The translations under genes were made by a program, and so were the position numbers. The notes beneath the pieces were generated by a model. It searched no databases. It saw nothing but the letters and a program-made list of their open reading frames with translations, and had not been told where the DNA came from. Shown here piece by piece: positions 1 through 11,072 of a stretch of 64,000 nt of DNA. Numbering within the stretch: the first letter of the stretch is position 1; each line of letters begins with the position of its first letter. This DNA is from Gymnogyps californianus (taxonomy: Eukaryota; Chordata; Aves; Accipitriformes; Cathartidae), in assembly GCF_018139145.2 (NCBI RefSeq), contig NC_059486.1, positions 186,001 to 250,000 on the forward strand, written 5' to 3'.

Positions 1-57
1 GCCGAGCCGAGCGGAGCGGGCAGGCACGGGCGGGCAGGGCGGGCAGCGCTGCCTGCG

Positions 58-189
58 GGCGCGGTGCGGCTCCTCCAGCCGCAGGGGACGGTGGGCAGGA
101 ACCGGCCCCTCGGCACCGCGCACCGGGCGCTGCAGCTCCTCGTCCTGCTCCGCTCCGGCGGGGGAGCGCGGAGACCTCCTGCCCACGGC
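58..189 (+). pseudogene. P2RX2: P2RX2 exon-1-like fragment, unit A
   Basis: One frame reads GRNRPLGTAHRALQLLVLL. This resembles the P2X receptor segment just before and inside transmembrane helix 1 (consensus RNRRLG..xRAVQLLILL). The match ends after LLVLL. The expected aromatic continuation of the helix is replaced by arginine-, glycine- and proline-rich codons, and no ATG precedes it in frame. With a P2X exon at 58631 beside POLE, P2RX2 is the likely source. This is a fragment, not a working exon. Chance similarity in GC-rich DNA cannot be excluded. Confidence 0.4.
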
Positions 190-1233
190 AGGGGTAGGTG
201 GGCAGATGGAGAGGGCCACTGCCAGGGGCCGGGGAGCGGGGGAGCGACCCGGGGGGGGGTCCCGTGTCTCTGGCAGCGATCGCCCTGATGACAAGGACAC
301 CGAGGCAACGGGACGGAGCCGGTTCCCGTCGTCCCGGCGCTCTCTGGAGGCACCCAGTGCCAGCCAGGACTAAGGCTGCGCCAGCCCTCGGCTGCACCCG
401 CGGCAGACTTCGCCTTGTGCTCAGCGCTGCTGGCCAGCCTGTCCCTGCCGCCGGGCTCGTTAGCCAGCCGCCTCTGGGCTAGCCCCGCTCTCGGGACGGT
501 GCATCCCACGCGTGAAGCGTCGCCCGGCCAGTGGAGCAGCTCCGGCGCGTTTTCCTCCTCCCGCTGCTGCCGCTGCTGCCGCTGCTGCCGTCCGGGCGCT
601 GTCCGCGGCGGTTTCCCTCGCGGGTCTCCGCTGGTCTCTGCCCGCAGGACGTGACCCCTCGGGCTGCGTTTGTGCAGCCCTGCCCCGCACGCTGGGGCTG
701 GAAAGCAGCGCGATCCTGCTGCAGCTGCCGCGGGGACAAACCCACGGGGGAGAAGGGGTGGGCTGGGGTGCGGGTGGGTGCCGCGGGAGGACAGCGGGGC
801 TGGGTGGGCTCTGGGCAGCACCGCCCGGGGCTGTCCCTGGCGGGGGTCTTCGCGGGCCGGCCCCCGGGGGTGTTGGAGGGTGCCGGTGCCTGCTGCTGCA
901 GGGAGGAGCGGAGGAGCTGGCAGAAGGAGCCGGACAGGAGCGTGAGGAAGGGCGGCTGCCCGGCTTCGTGCTCCCCGGGGACACTCGGAGCTCCCAAGGG
1001 GCCGGGCCGGGCTTCCCCCCTGCTCCCCCCCATTTTTGTCACCATTTGCGCTCTGACTTCACGTTGCACTTACTTAGGTGTCTATTGGACCAGCTTTGTT
1101 TCCCGCCCTGCAAAGGTGACACTGGCTTTCCTGGAACAGATGAACAGGACTCTTTTCGGGAGCTGAGAGCAGAAACCCCACGGGTTTTGGCATTCGGATC
1201 TTCCCAGCTTGCTCCCGCCAGCACCCGAGGGGA
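190..1233. other. GC-rich leader, no recognised gene, unit A (same at 29351-30393)
   Basis: CpG-rich sequence with a short CTGCCG repeat at 562-592. Open frames are long but only because stop codons are rare in such DNA. A signal-peptide-like stretch (LRRVFLLPLLPLLPLLP) at 537-590 has no ATG: the frame opens with GTG and meets a TGA at 513-515. I see no gene here. Confidence 0.6.
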
Positions 1234-1407
1234 CTATGGATTTCGTGGAGCACCACTGGGATGTTACTGTCAGGGAGAGTGGTCGTTCCTGTTTGCGGAC
1301 AAATGTGGAGGAATGGAAATATCTGCGGGAATCTTTGCAGGAAAGGTGCCTAAAACGAGAAAAGGCAAACCTGACACGATTGCGATCTGGAGAGCAAGGG
1401 GTGAGCT
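1234..1407 (+). other. Unassigned exon-like segment, unit A
   Basis: The sequence from ATGGATTTCGTGG reads as a charged, coil-like peptide (VEEWKYLRESLQERCLKREK and on) and ends near GGGGTGAGC, a possible donor. An acceptor-like TTACTTAG lies upstream at 1071-1078. The family is not recognised. Unit B has four small indels within the equivalent segment that change the frame, so if coding it is intact in at most one unit. Confidence 0.25.
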
Positions 1408-1603
1408 ACCAGGGCCGCTGCCAAGGGCCTGTCATCAGGCACCAGAGTGAACGTTGACTTGAGAGGCCTGGGCACAGCCCAGACCCCTTTGCAAGCAGTT
1501 GCAAGCCCTGCCACAAGCTGAAGGCCAACTCCGCTGATGCTTTGGGCTCACAATGGAACCCAAAGCACTCCGAGCCCCAAAATGCAGCCGCCTCTGAGGT
1601 GCT

Positions 1604-1604
<1 letters not shown>

Positions 1605-1688
<84 letters not shown>
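1605..1688 (+). repeat. (CAG)28 trinucleotide tract, unit A
   Basis: 28 uninterrupted CAG triplets preceded by CTG. It lies about 1.1 kb upstream of the MAJIN start exon. In one frame it would encode polyglutamine (CTG/CAG gives Leu/Gln), but the flanking frame runs into the pentamer array and has no known relative, so it is treated as a non-coding microsatellite. Confidence 0.95.
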
Positions 1689-1690
<2 letters not shown>

Positions 1691-1742
1691 AGTGCAGAGC
1701 AGCCCGCGGCCGTGGGGAGCTGGGCAGAGGGTGGGGGCAGCC

Positions 1743-2012
1743 GCGCTCGGCTGGGCTCGGCTGGGCTCGGCTGGGCTCGGCTGGACTGGGCTCGGCTCCG
1801 CTCGGCTCGGTTCCGCTCGGCTCGGTTCCGCTCGGCTCGGCTCGGTTCGGCTCAGCTGGGCTAGCCTGGGCTCGGCTCGGCTCGGCTCGGCTCGGCTGGG
1901 CTCGGCTCCGCTCGGCTCGGCTCGGCTCCGCTCGGCTCGGCTCCGGCTCGGCTCGGCTCGCTCGGCTCGGCTCGGCTGGGCTCGGCTCGGCTGGCTCGGC
2001 CCGGCCCCGGCT
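1743..2012. repeat. CTCGG pentamer array upstream of MAJIN, unit A
   Basis: Imperfect tandem CTCGG with variants CTGGG, TTCGG and TCCGC. It lies between the CAG tract and the GC-rich leader of MAJIN, and in the opposite sense to the boundary arrays. Confidence 0.9.
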
Positions 2013-2789
2013 GAGGCAAGGGCGGGCGGCGGGCGCGGCGGGGCCGGTGGCCGTGGCGGGGGCTCCTCCGCTTCGGCGGAGCGGCGGGCTGCCCGGTGGT
2101 CGCCAGCGCCGGGGCTGCCCGGGGGCCTCGCAGGCCGGCAGCGGGGCTGAGGAGGCGGCGGCATCTCCCCTCTCGGCAGGCCGGGGCGCTGGGCCGGCGT
2201 CCGCGGCGGGTCCCGGCCTTGCCCCGGCAGGCCCGGCCGGCCCCGGCCCGTCCCTCCCGGCCCCGGGGCTGCGGGGGCGGCCGGGGACTGCCTCCCGCTG
2301 GCGGCTGTCCGGCGGAGGGAGGCCGGGGGGCAGCGGGGAGGCGTGCGGGTGTGGAGAGAAACGAGCTCCTCCTGGCTGGACCCGCGGGGGCTGCAGGGAC
2401 CCGCAGCAGGCGGGGGTGTCCCTCACGGCCTGGTGTCGGTCACGGGCTGCGACACGGTCCTGCGCGGGCTTTCTTGGCAGCCCCCGGGGCGAGAGGCCTG
2501 TGGAGCTTCGGGGACGTGGGGAGTGACATTTCCCGAGCAGCGGAGCCGCAGGCGGGGTAGCCGTCCGCTCCGAGTCCGTCCTCTCCTCCTGCTCCAAGCT
2601 GCCCTGCGGTCCTGGAACGGACACTTGAATCAGCCGTTTTCTGACGGGTAGGAGATACCGGTGGGCAATCTGTTCTCTCTGCAGATGGCCTCTCGAGGAG
2701 AAACTGCCTGTCACCTTTTCTTCGGTATGACAGAAGGCGATCCGGTGAAGGGGTTTAGTAATGGGCCTTTGACTCTCCTGCTTCCCTAG
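2013..2789. promoter_or_regulatory. GC-rich presumed promoter/leader of MAJIN, unit A (31227-31997 in B)
   Basis: CpG-dense DNA directly upstream of the exon that carries the MAJIN ATG, followed at 2560-2780 by less GC-rich sequence ending in a splice acceptor (CTTCCCTAG at 2781-2789). An untranslated first exon and promoter probably lie here, but no TATA box or clear start site was found. This is inferred from position and composition. Confidence 0.35.
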
Positions 2790-2914
2790 GCTGGCATTCC
2801 GGGAGCAAGAAGGATGTCGTTGAAGCCATTTACCTCTCCGTTGCCTGAAACAAGGTTTCTTCGTGCGGGCAGGCTGGTGTACAAGTTTAAAATCCGGTAC
2901 GGCAACTTCAACAG
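2790..2914 (+). CDS. MAJIN: MAJIN exon with start codon, unit A
   Basis: Acceptor TCCCTAG, 24 bases of leader, ATG at 2814, donor ACAG/gtgagc. It encodes MSLKPFTSPLPETRF...LVYKFKIRYGNFN, the conserved MAJIN N-terminus (mammals begin MSLKPFTYPFPETRF). It ends in phase 2. Confidence 0.9.
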
Positions 2915-3226
2915 GTGAGCATGTGAAAGGTGCACAGTCAGCCTGCAGTTTGATGGCTGCACGTGGCAGGGAGTTAATACGAAACCCTCGAGTCAGATCT
3001 CGGGGGCTCCTCATTTCCTGCCTTCTTTCACTGACGGTGAAAGTGGTCACTTAAAAGTTGCTACTGCACTTGCACAGGCTGAGCGTTGGCCTGAGAGAGT
3101 CCTGTGAGGTGTAAAAAATGCTCCTGCTTCACTGCCATGGGTGGATTTTGTGCTTCAGTGGAAAAAGAGGCCGGTTTTACGGACAGGATTTTGAAATTTG
3201 GTGAGTGTTTAACTGAGAAGCTTTGT

Positions 3227-3530
3227 AGCGGTTTAACCCCAGCCGACAACTAAGCCCCACGCGGCCGCTCACGCACTGCCCCGCAGTGGGATGAGGGAGA
3301 GAATCGGAAGGGTAAAAGTCAGACAATTTGTGCGCTGAGATAAAGACAGTTTAATAAGTAAAGCAAAAGCCGTGCACGCACGCAAGCAAAGCAAACTGGG
3401 GAATTCATTCACTGCTTCCCATCGGCGGGCAGGTGTTTCGTCTCCAGGAAAGCAGGGCTCCATCACGCCTAACGGTTACTTGGGAAGACAAATGCCATAA
3501 TGCCGAACATCCCCCCTTCCTTACACTCCG
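3227..3530 (-). mobile_element. Degraded avian ERVL-type LTR, unit A
   Basis: Starts GCGGTTTAACCCCAGCCGAC and contains GAGATAAAGACAGTTTAATAA, matching the end of the solo LTR at 48471 (GTGGTTTAACCCCAGTCAGC, GAGATAAGAACAGTTTAATAA). Read on the - strand this is the 3' part of an LTR. Present in both units, so older than the duplication. Outer limits are approximate. Confidence 0.65.
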
Positions 3531-4185
3531 CTGCATTTACTTATTTCCAAGTGACATTGGTGTGATTTGTTTACTTTTTAATGGGTTTGGATTTTCTTTA
3601 AGACCTCCTCTCTCCCTGTGCATTTTCTTGTTGGGCGATACCTAGCAGCAAACAACTTTTGAGCAGCTGGCTTACAAAAGATGCAGTTAATATTTGGGAA
3701 CACAGTTTGATGCAGGCAGTACACAACTCCCAGCATCACAGGGCCTAGCTCCAATGCTGTGAAGGCCCATTCCTCTGCAGGTTTGCACCGTGGAGGGATG
3801 AAGAGACACGTCCTGCCGGTTCCTTCTTTTAGTCCCTTGAGTAGAATGGCATCGCGATAGGCTGGAAGACAGAGGCGCTGGTTTGAGGGCACCTTGTCAA
3901 AACCCCAATCCTACAGGTTACTGAGGATCGACTGAAAAGATCGGATCTCTCATCCCTTGTATCCTCAGACACACAAAAGACAAGTGGGCAGAAAAGTGAA
4001 AAGAAACAGTCCTGGTGGAATAGTGGATGTTTTTTAAGAACCATAAATTATGAATTCATCTGCCTGCTGAGTGTTTTCTCTGTGCAGCGGGAGTGATGTT
4101 TTGTTGCTGTTTAAACTCTTGCAACAAATGGAGCTCCATTGCTTTTTGATTGGGGTGGGACTAACTCTCTCTGTTTGTTTCACAG

Positions 4186-4231
4186 CGCTCCTGATCTCGA
4201 CAACACTGCAAGTGCTGCCAAGGAGTTAGAG
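4186..4231 (+). CDS. MAJIN: MAJIN exon 2, unit A
   Basis: Acceptor TTTCACAG, donor GAG/gtagga, 46 bases. It encodes (S)APDLDNTASAAKELE and is less conserved than its neighbours. Phases fit exons 1 and 3. Confidence 0.75.
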
Positions 4232-5513
4232 GTAGGAGACGAAGCAGGTCCATGGGACCTTAGCTGAATGTTAGGCCGAGCAAATCTTTTGTTCGTTGTG
4301 GGACTGAGGACATTTTGTCAAACGCAGCGTTTCAAGTGAGGGTAACGGGGAACTTCTCTGGAGAGTACGAGGGTGAAAAAATGACGTAAACAAAAAATGT
4401 CATCAAGAGGCAGCATTGGCGTAGACGAGCAATGCTTTTATTTGAAACATTTCCAAGAAGCTACTGACTGTTAGAACTGGACAAATGAGAACTCCTATTT
4501 GTCGAGCCAGTTGCACCCCGTTCCTTGCTGATTCCTGTTCAGCTGCATTCTGCAGTAGCGCTTTGCCGTGGTTTCGCTCTCAGCCTCAGACCTGACCCCT
4601 GCTCTTAACTTCTCAGGCTTGACTAGCTGTCAAACCCTCCTGTTCTGTCAGGAGCTGTGGCAGTACTGGTGAGCTCGCTTGACAGAGGCTAATCTAATGC
4701 TCGATTGCACATGCTTTCGTCGTAACTGGAGCTAGTGGAACCAGTGGACGTCCTTTTAATGATGCCATTACTTTGTGACCAAGCTTGGTCACAACCGACG
4801 AGTTCTGCTGTTGTCATCTTCTTCCTGAGACAGAAGAAAGCCCCTGCCATTCCCGAGGAAATGAGACAAATATAGTGCCTGCTTAAAAATGCTCCTGTTA
4901 CTTAATTTTAAAAAATCTTCAGAGTACAGTAATAGCATTCTAAATGTTATTGAAGAAAACGGGCCGATTTTAACTGATACGGAAAATTATCGGTTAATTT
5001 TTTTTTCTTTTTCTCTTTTGAAAATTTTGAAAGATGTTCCTAGAAAAAGTTTCCCGTTTATAAAGCAGGAGTTTGTTGGGGCTGAATTACAGCTCCTTTG
5101 TTCCTGAATTGGGTCAATATTCAGAAAAAGGGGAATATGTTTATTTTCGAAACAGGTCCATACCAAGTGTGCTTTGCTGGCAAAAAGGAGACTTCTTAAA
5201 TGTAAAACTTGTTAAACTTAAAAGCACACCTCCACTCTCCATCGTAATGCTTCTATGTGAATTCAAGATTAAGACATGCATTCACTTCAGTTTCTCTGAG
5301 TCTGTTAGTGCAGCGCACTCTAAGGTGATGGGAGGGAGCGGGGAGAAGAAGGGGAGGAGGAAAAGCAAAATATCCAGAACCTGCTCTTCCAGGATTCATG
5401 CAAACTGTAACGTGATGTTAATTTTCTTCCCAAGCCTCGAAACTGTACTTGACAGGGGAATTGTGACTATATGGTTAATATTCTTCTTTGCTTTCTTTTT
5501 TTGGCCTCTCTAG

Positions 5514-5589
5514 GAAGCGATTCGAGTCATCCTTGGAAACCTTGATGATTTACATCCGTTTTCTACAGACCACTTCACTATCTTTCCGT
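5514..5589 (+). CDS. MAJIN: MAJIN exon 3, unit A
   Basis: Acceptor GCCTCTCTAG, donor CGT/gtatcc. It encodes EAIRVILGNLDDLHPFSTDH then FTIFP, close to the mammalian VRVVLGNLDNLQPFATEHF segment of the TERB2-binding domain. Confidence 0.9.
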
Positions 5590-6462
5590 GTATCCTTTCT
5601 TTCCTACTCGTAAAAGAAAAGATTGAGTGACTCCTATCTGTTGGGCATTGCACACCACTAGACATGAATGTCAAAGGAAGCAGATCTTTCGCTGGAGGAG
5701 GACTCCTCTGAGCTTTGCAGTTTTACATTAGCTGAAGATCCTCCGCAGTTGTTGCCTTCAGCAGAGGGCTGACGGGAAAAGTGTTTTGCAGTGTTTTGAG
5801 ATGAACACCCCTGCATTCCAAATCTGATTTAGCCAGAGGAAATGAACATGTATATAGAAAGTCACAGGAAGCCCACCTAATGCGATTGCAAGCAAAGCTA
5901 GTGCGTTGCTTAAAAAGGTTAATGAAACGTAAAACGCTCCTTACAGGCTCAGCAACGTTGGCCCGCTAGTAGAGAAGACCCCGGTAGTTTTCTTGTAAGG
6001 TACGTTAGGATTAAATCGCATCCATGAGCCTCTGGGGATGGATTGTACCTGCAAAGCCGTCTTCAGTCTGTACAGGAAGAAGTTTGAGTTTGAACTTGAG
6101 AGAACAGGACAGTGTTCCCATGAAAGCTTATGTTGCCTAGAGGGATGCTGAGTATAAAAGTTGTTTCTTGGGTGGGAGCAAATGTCAGTATATGCTTACG
6201 CACCCACACAGATGGCTGAGAGAAGCAAAAAGCACCTCACAGCGTGAGTTTTATGAGGAGAAGTAGTTGAGCTGAGATAGCTGGAAGACTAGACAGGCTT
6301 CTGAACACACAAAGCCTGCAGGCTTGTCATCCATTGTATTTGCTCCCTTATACATATGTTCAGTGTGGTATGGCTTTTGAAGCTGTACAAGAAGACATTG
6401 TCAGGAGTCCTGCTCCTTTGAAACGTTAGTGCTATGTTCTTAAGTCTTATCATCGTTCTCAG

Positions 6463-6588
6463 ATTTGAGTAAATGGGAGAGAGTATCGAAGATGAGATTC
6501 AAACATGGGAAGGTCCATCTTGTGCCTTATCCCTACATTTGCACTGTGTATCTAGAACTCAACTCATTTCAGCAAAACGTATCTTGTG
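6463..6588 (+). CDS. MAJIN: MAJIN exon 4, unit A
   Basis: Acceptor GTTCTCAG, donor TGTG/gtaagt. It encodes LSKWERVSKMRFKHGKVHLV then PYPYICTVYLELNSF, matching the mammalian KSKWERVSHLKFKHG...PYPFVFTLYVEM region. This is the strongest single identification of the gene. Confidence 0.92.
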
Positions 6589-7660
6589 GTAAGTCTGTAT
6601 GGTTACGTTTGGATAATTTCTGGAAAGATCTATGATCTACGTCTTGCTTTTCCCTTTCCCTACATTTGTTGACATTGAACTTCACGCTCTTTGTTTCTGT
6701 TTTCCTAAAGAAAGAATGCATTTGTTTTTCTAAATAATGATAGTAATAATGGTAACAATGTCTTTTGTATAATTAGCAAATGTTGTCGCCTCCCTAGTGT
6801 GTCATTTTCCAGGTTTTCTGTGAATTCCCTGAACAGCCTCAGGCCCCAGCTGAGACCTCTGTGGGACTCTACATTTAACCTCCTCTGTTGGGAAAGCTGA
6901 GTGTTTATTCTTACTATTTCCTCTTCTGATTATTGGTCCCTGCAAAAAGCTCCTGGTTTTTCTTGTGACTGCTTAGTTGATAATCTGGTCTCCTTTATAA
7001 AATGGACAAGTAGTCACTTCTCAGTCTCACCCATTTGCTTGCGTGTAGCATCCCCTATCAAATATACCGTGTCTGGATGTGAAAACTTCTAAACGTGGAG
7101 AATTCACTCGCTTCCTTGTACGCCTTGCTCCAGTATTTAATTGCCCGCTGCAGACAGTTGTACGACGTTTCTATTCTAAAATTATGCACAGCATAACGTG
7201 CTGTTACTTTCCGGCACTGCTGTTTCAAGTTTCTGTTGGCAGGGATTTTTCTTCAGGAAAACATGTATGGATCCCACGCATCAGAGGTTAGCTGGCCAAT
7301 ATTGCGTGGAGGCTGTGCTCCAGCTGTCCTTGCATCTTCCATCGGGTGCCCAGAACACAGGGTGATGCTAACAGTTCTTCAGTTCCTTCTTCTCTTCTGA
7401 AGACTCCTTTGACCTCGTCAAGAAAAGCAATTGTCCCCATCCCATCAACATGGGGCATTCGTAGCCAGGAGTTCTCGTTCTGAAAGAGCTGTATTTGCAG
7501 TTTTTCAATTTCAGCATATCGTGTGCAAGTCCAGCATTGTTTCCAAGTAGTTCATCTTGTTCTCAGAAAGCGAGGTGCAATGCAAAAATGTACTTTCAAG
7601 TTGGTTAAAGAAAGTCCAGTCACCAAATATTCACCAAGTTTTATAATACCTCTGTTACAG

Positions 7661-7692
7661 GTGAAGAAGTAAACAAGGGCAGCGATGAGCTT
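7661..7692 (+). CDS. MAJIN: MAJIN exon 5, unit A
   Basis: A 32-base exon between CTGTTACAG and gtaagt, encoding (G)EEVNKGSDEL. Its phases fit exons 4 and 6. Confidence 0.7.
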
Positions 7693-8514
7693 GTAAGTTG
7701 TGCGTGTGTTTTTGGTTTGTGTTTTGGTGTTTTTTAAAGTTACATTCCAAATTGCCTGGAGGAGCAGAATACCTATATAGGCAATGCTAGAGTTCTCTTC
7801 TTTCTGGGTGTCACTCAGGCAACGTGAGGTGGCACTGAATTCTCACCTAGAGCCGTCCCAGTTGAGAGAAATCGTCCTGTCAGTTCCATCGGCCTTTGAA
7901 TGAAGTCCTGCCTCAGGGCCTGAGAGCCCTGCTGGCTTCAGTTAAATGCGTTCTCTCCAAGTCTGAGCTGAGCTGTCCAATGGTTTCTTCCCTGTGAGAG
8001 TCTGTACGAGGTCAATATTGCTGAATAATTAAGTGGTTTCCTAGGTACCGTATATGTCATAAACAACAAAGTTAAGCTGCTTTGGGAAGCTTTTGTTTAA
8101 TGAGAGCTCAGGGTAGGTTTGTTTTCAATACGAGTAAGTGTCTGAAGATGGAGTGAATTAGTGAAGATGTCCCGTCCAAATTCCCCCAAAGCATTTTTTC
8201 TCTCTCTGCTAGCATGACATTCCTGCTAATTACATTCCTAGGCCCTCCTCTGCAGATGGAGCAAATAGGATGTCCTGGAAAGCAGTATTTCTTGTTCAAA
8301 ACCGTTGAGCATAATTCTCTGGATGGCCTCTCAGTGCTTATCTTCAGTTTGAATAAGGCAACTAATCTTTTATTCCTGAATCATTTTGGGGGTTTTGTTG
8401 TATAAACATGAACAGTTTTGCGAAATACGGATGTATATTAGCTCTGACTGTTGTTCTAAACTAGAAAAGTCAAAATCAAATTTTATCAATACCAAGTTTG
8501 CAATGTTTTTGAAG

Positions 8515-8624
8515 GTCAAGAGAAGAAAGGAAGTGTCAGAAAGTCCTGCAGTGGAAGGAAGGGTGAAGAGGAGAAGAGTGGAAGTCGGAGCAGAGACCTC
8601 ATGCCCACAGTCGGGTATGGACAG
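8515..8624 (+). CDS. MAJIN: MAJIN exon 6 (basic linker), unit A
   Basis: It encodes VKRRKEVSESPAVEGRVKRR then RVEVGAETSCPQSGMD, a basic stretch in the place of the DNA-binding/nuclear-localisation linker of MAJIN. The donor ACAG/gtcagt at 8624 keeps the downstream frame open through the last exon in unit B. An alternative donor at 8614 (gtatgg) leads to stop codons later. Confidence 0.75.
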
Positions 8625-9022
8625 GTCAGTTGAGTACAAAATAGTCTTCCAGGGCACATCTCGATATTTTTCATGTCTCTTGCACCTTCCTCGTATTTCA
8701 TTCCTATGTAATCCTTTGCCCCATTTGTCGTCTTCCTTCTCTTCCATAGGTGACAGAATCTAAGCAGCATTGCCCATGTTTGGAGAAAAGTTGTCCTACG
8801 CTTTCAGGTTCCCATGCCGTTAACTAGAGGTCTTCCTGTTTAACTCCTTTGTGTTAACATTATCTGTAGAATCACAGCGGGATGAGAACTCAGCAACAAG
8901 ACAGAGCAGTGCACTGGCTTGCACACCTGAGCCAGGGATGACAAGGGAAGAACTGGGACCAGTTTTCTGGCTGCATCCCAGCCTGTTCCTCTGAGTTGGC
9001 TGATGAATGCTGCCTCTCAGCT

Positions 9023-9092
9023 TGAGGCTGAGCTCTGTATCTGTGGATTTCAGAGAGTTGTTGAGGCTGAGCTCTGTATCTGTGGATTTCAC
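9023..9092. repeat. Short tandem duplication, unit A
   Basis: GAGGCTGAGCTCTGTATCTG with TGGATTTCA following occurs twice in tandem, about 36 bp apart, directly before the CR1. Unit B also has two copies of the core (38230-38290). Confidence 0.8.
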
Positions 9093-9700
9093 AGAATCAG
9101 TGAGGTTTTCGGGACCTGTGATATCATCGAGTCCAACCCCTCCTGCTCAAGCAGGGTCACCCAGAGCAGGTTGCCCGGGACGCGTCCCCTCCGGTTCTGA
9201 GTGGACTCCCAAGGGTGGAGACGCCACAGCTTCTGTGGGCAACCGTTTGCAGGGCTTGACCAGAGTTGCAGTCAAAAAGTTTTTTCTTGTGTTCAGATTG
9301 AATTGCACGTTCTGCAGTTTGTGCCCTTTGCCTCTTGTCCTGCCAGCAGGCGCTGCTGAGGAGAGCCCGGCTCCCTCTTCTTCATTCCCTCCCATCAGGT
9401 GTACATCGATAAGATCCCCCCTGAGCCTTCTCCAGGCTGAACAGTCCCAGCTCTCCCAGCCTCTCTGCACCTGAAACGTGCTCCAGTCCCTTCATCATCT
9501 TTGTGGCGTGAGCCCCAGTCTTGTCCCGGGGAGCCCAGTCTGGACAGAGCACACAGACTGGCCTCAGCAGCCCTGAGCAGAGGGAAGGATCATCTCCCTC
9601 GAGGTGCTGGCAAAACTCTTCCTAATTTAGCTCAGGATGTTGTTGGCCGCCTTCAGCACGAGGGTGCAATGCTGGCTCATGGTGGCTAGCTTCCAGCTTA
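9085..9700 (-). mobile_element. CR1 LINE 3' end, antisense, unit A
   Basis: Contains the typical reverse-complement CR1 tail: ACAGAATCA, ATCATCGAGTCCAACCCC, AAGTTTTTTCTTGTGTTCAG, GATAAGATCCCCCCTGAGCC, CTCCAGGCTGAACAGTCCCA and TGCTGGCTCATGGT. It lies in the intron between MAJIN exons 6 and 7. This is a 5'-truncated element with no intact reverse transcriptase. Confidence 0.85.
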
Positions 9701-11017
9701 GTTCTTGATTACCTTTCAGAGGCCGGCCCATTATGAGTTGTAGTCTAGCAGGCTTCTTTATTTCATGGAGTGTAGCTTTTAAAAAAAGAAAATTTGTGCC
9801 TGTACTTAATATTCACAAGTGTGTGGCAGAGTCCCAGATCCAGCATGATCGGAAGTGTTTATGCTCACCTCTCCCCTTCCATGGCCACGTACAGACCTTG
9901 TTGCCTTCTGTTCTACCCAATTCTCAAATGTATTTCATGCAGAGATGATAATGGGAGAAGCCTGAAGCCAGTTTGTTTCCCGCTCATACAAACGCAGTCC
10001 TTTCATTGCCTTTCCCCCGCTTTCTCAGTTTCTAGTCACAATAAAACTGCAGGAAACGAGGGAAGAATGAGACCAGGATCCAGAATGCTTTCTGACTCTT
10101 TTAGCCAAGACGGGAGTTGTAGATTCATCAAATACAAGGCCAGACAGGGCTATTTCATGATCCAGCCTGGCAGCTCTCTCTTAGTCCTGTGTCTTGCCCC
10201 AGAAGTTACGCTATTCCAGAAAAGATTAAAACAGTTAATCATTGTAAAGTGTATTCTCGGTTTCAAAATTAAATTGGTGAGGCATCAGCTTCAAGCCTTC
10301 TGTCATTTTGTTCCGATTACTCTGTTAGACTGAAGAGCTCATTCAGCGTGAGCATTCCCCCCTCCCCGGGAAGGAGTTTGCCTACTGTAATCCGACCACC
10401 TCTTGATCTTTTCTTCTTTTTGGACGAGCTCTTTTGCTCCTAAGTCCTCACGGGGGATTTGGATTTGGGTTTTCTTGGGTGCTATTGAGTGTTGAGCTAC
10501 CAGAATCTCCAGGTGTCCCTCCCCAGTGACACTGATCAGCTCAGAGAGCACTATGCTGTGTGTGAAGCCAGGATTGTTTTTCCCCACGTGCACCACTTTG
10601 TACCTCTCTGTACAGAGTTTCCTCTGCCATTTGATTGCTCCATGACCGAGTCTTGTAAGATCTTTCTGTGGTTCCTTGCTGCCTGCCCTTCTCTTTGTGT
10701 CAGTAACCGTGTAGGGTTTGCAGGCTTTCTCAGCTCGCTGCTCACCCCCCTTTCCATGTCACGTAACACTGTTTTTAACTACTTGTTGGTTTTCTTAGAA
10801 AAGCAGAAAGCCTAATACTGAAATGAGTGCATATTTTCATTTTTTAAGTGAGACTTTGAGACAGGAGTACAAATATAGATTAAGGGTATGTGTCTTGTTG
10901 GCTAGAGGTACTAAAGTGCTGATTTCTAAAGAAACAGTTGGCGTAGCCATTTACAAGATTGCTTCCTTTTTGTGACTTTTTGTAAACTGAGTTCTTACCT
11001 ATTTGACTTCTTTTTAG

Positions 11018-11072
11018 AACTGGAGCCGAGTGGGTTCACCATAGGAGTAAAGCAAAGCCTGGATTTGAAACG
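11018..11072 (+). CDS. MAJIN: MAJIN exon 7, unit A
   Basis: Acceptor CTTCTTTTTAG, donor CG/gtaagc. In the chosen frame it encodes (R)TGAEWVHHRSKAKPGFET. Another frame (LEPSGFTIGVKQSLDLK) is also open in this exon, and the choice rests on continuity through exons 8-10 of unit B. Confidence 0.6.

Noticed and set aside
531..1166. Secreted protein with signal peptide LLPLLPLLPLLP
   Set aside because: The frame starts with GTG, has no ATG and is preceded by a stop at 513-515. The leucine/proline run is a CTGCCG repeat.
1542..2150. Polyglutamine protein from the CAG tract
   Set aside because: After the tract the frame is pure pentamer translation (LGSARLGSA), with no conserved sequence around it.
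8515..8614. MAJIN exon 6 ending at the gtatgg donor
   Set aside because: The resulting frame is open in exon 7 but ends in exon 9 of unit B and exon 8 of unit A. The gtcagt donor ten bases on keeps unit B open to a membrane-anchor C-terminus.
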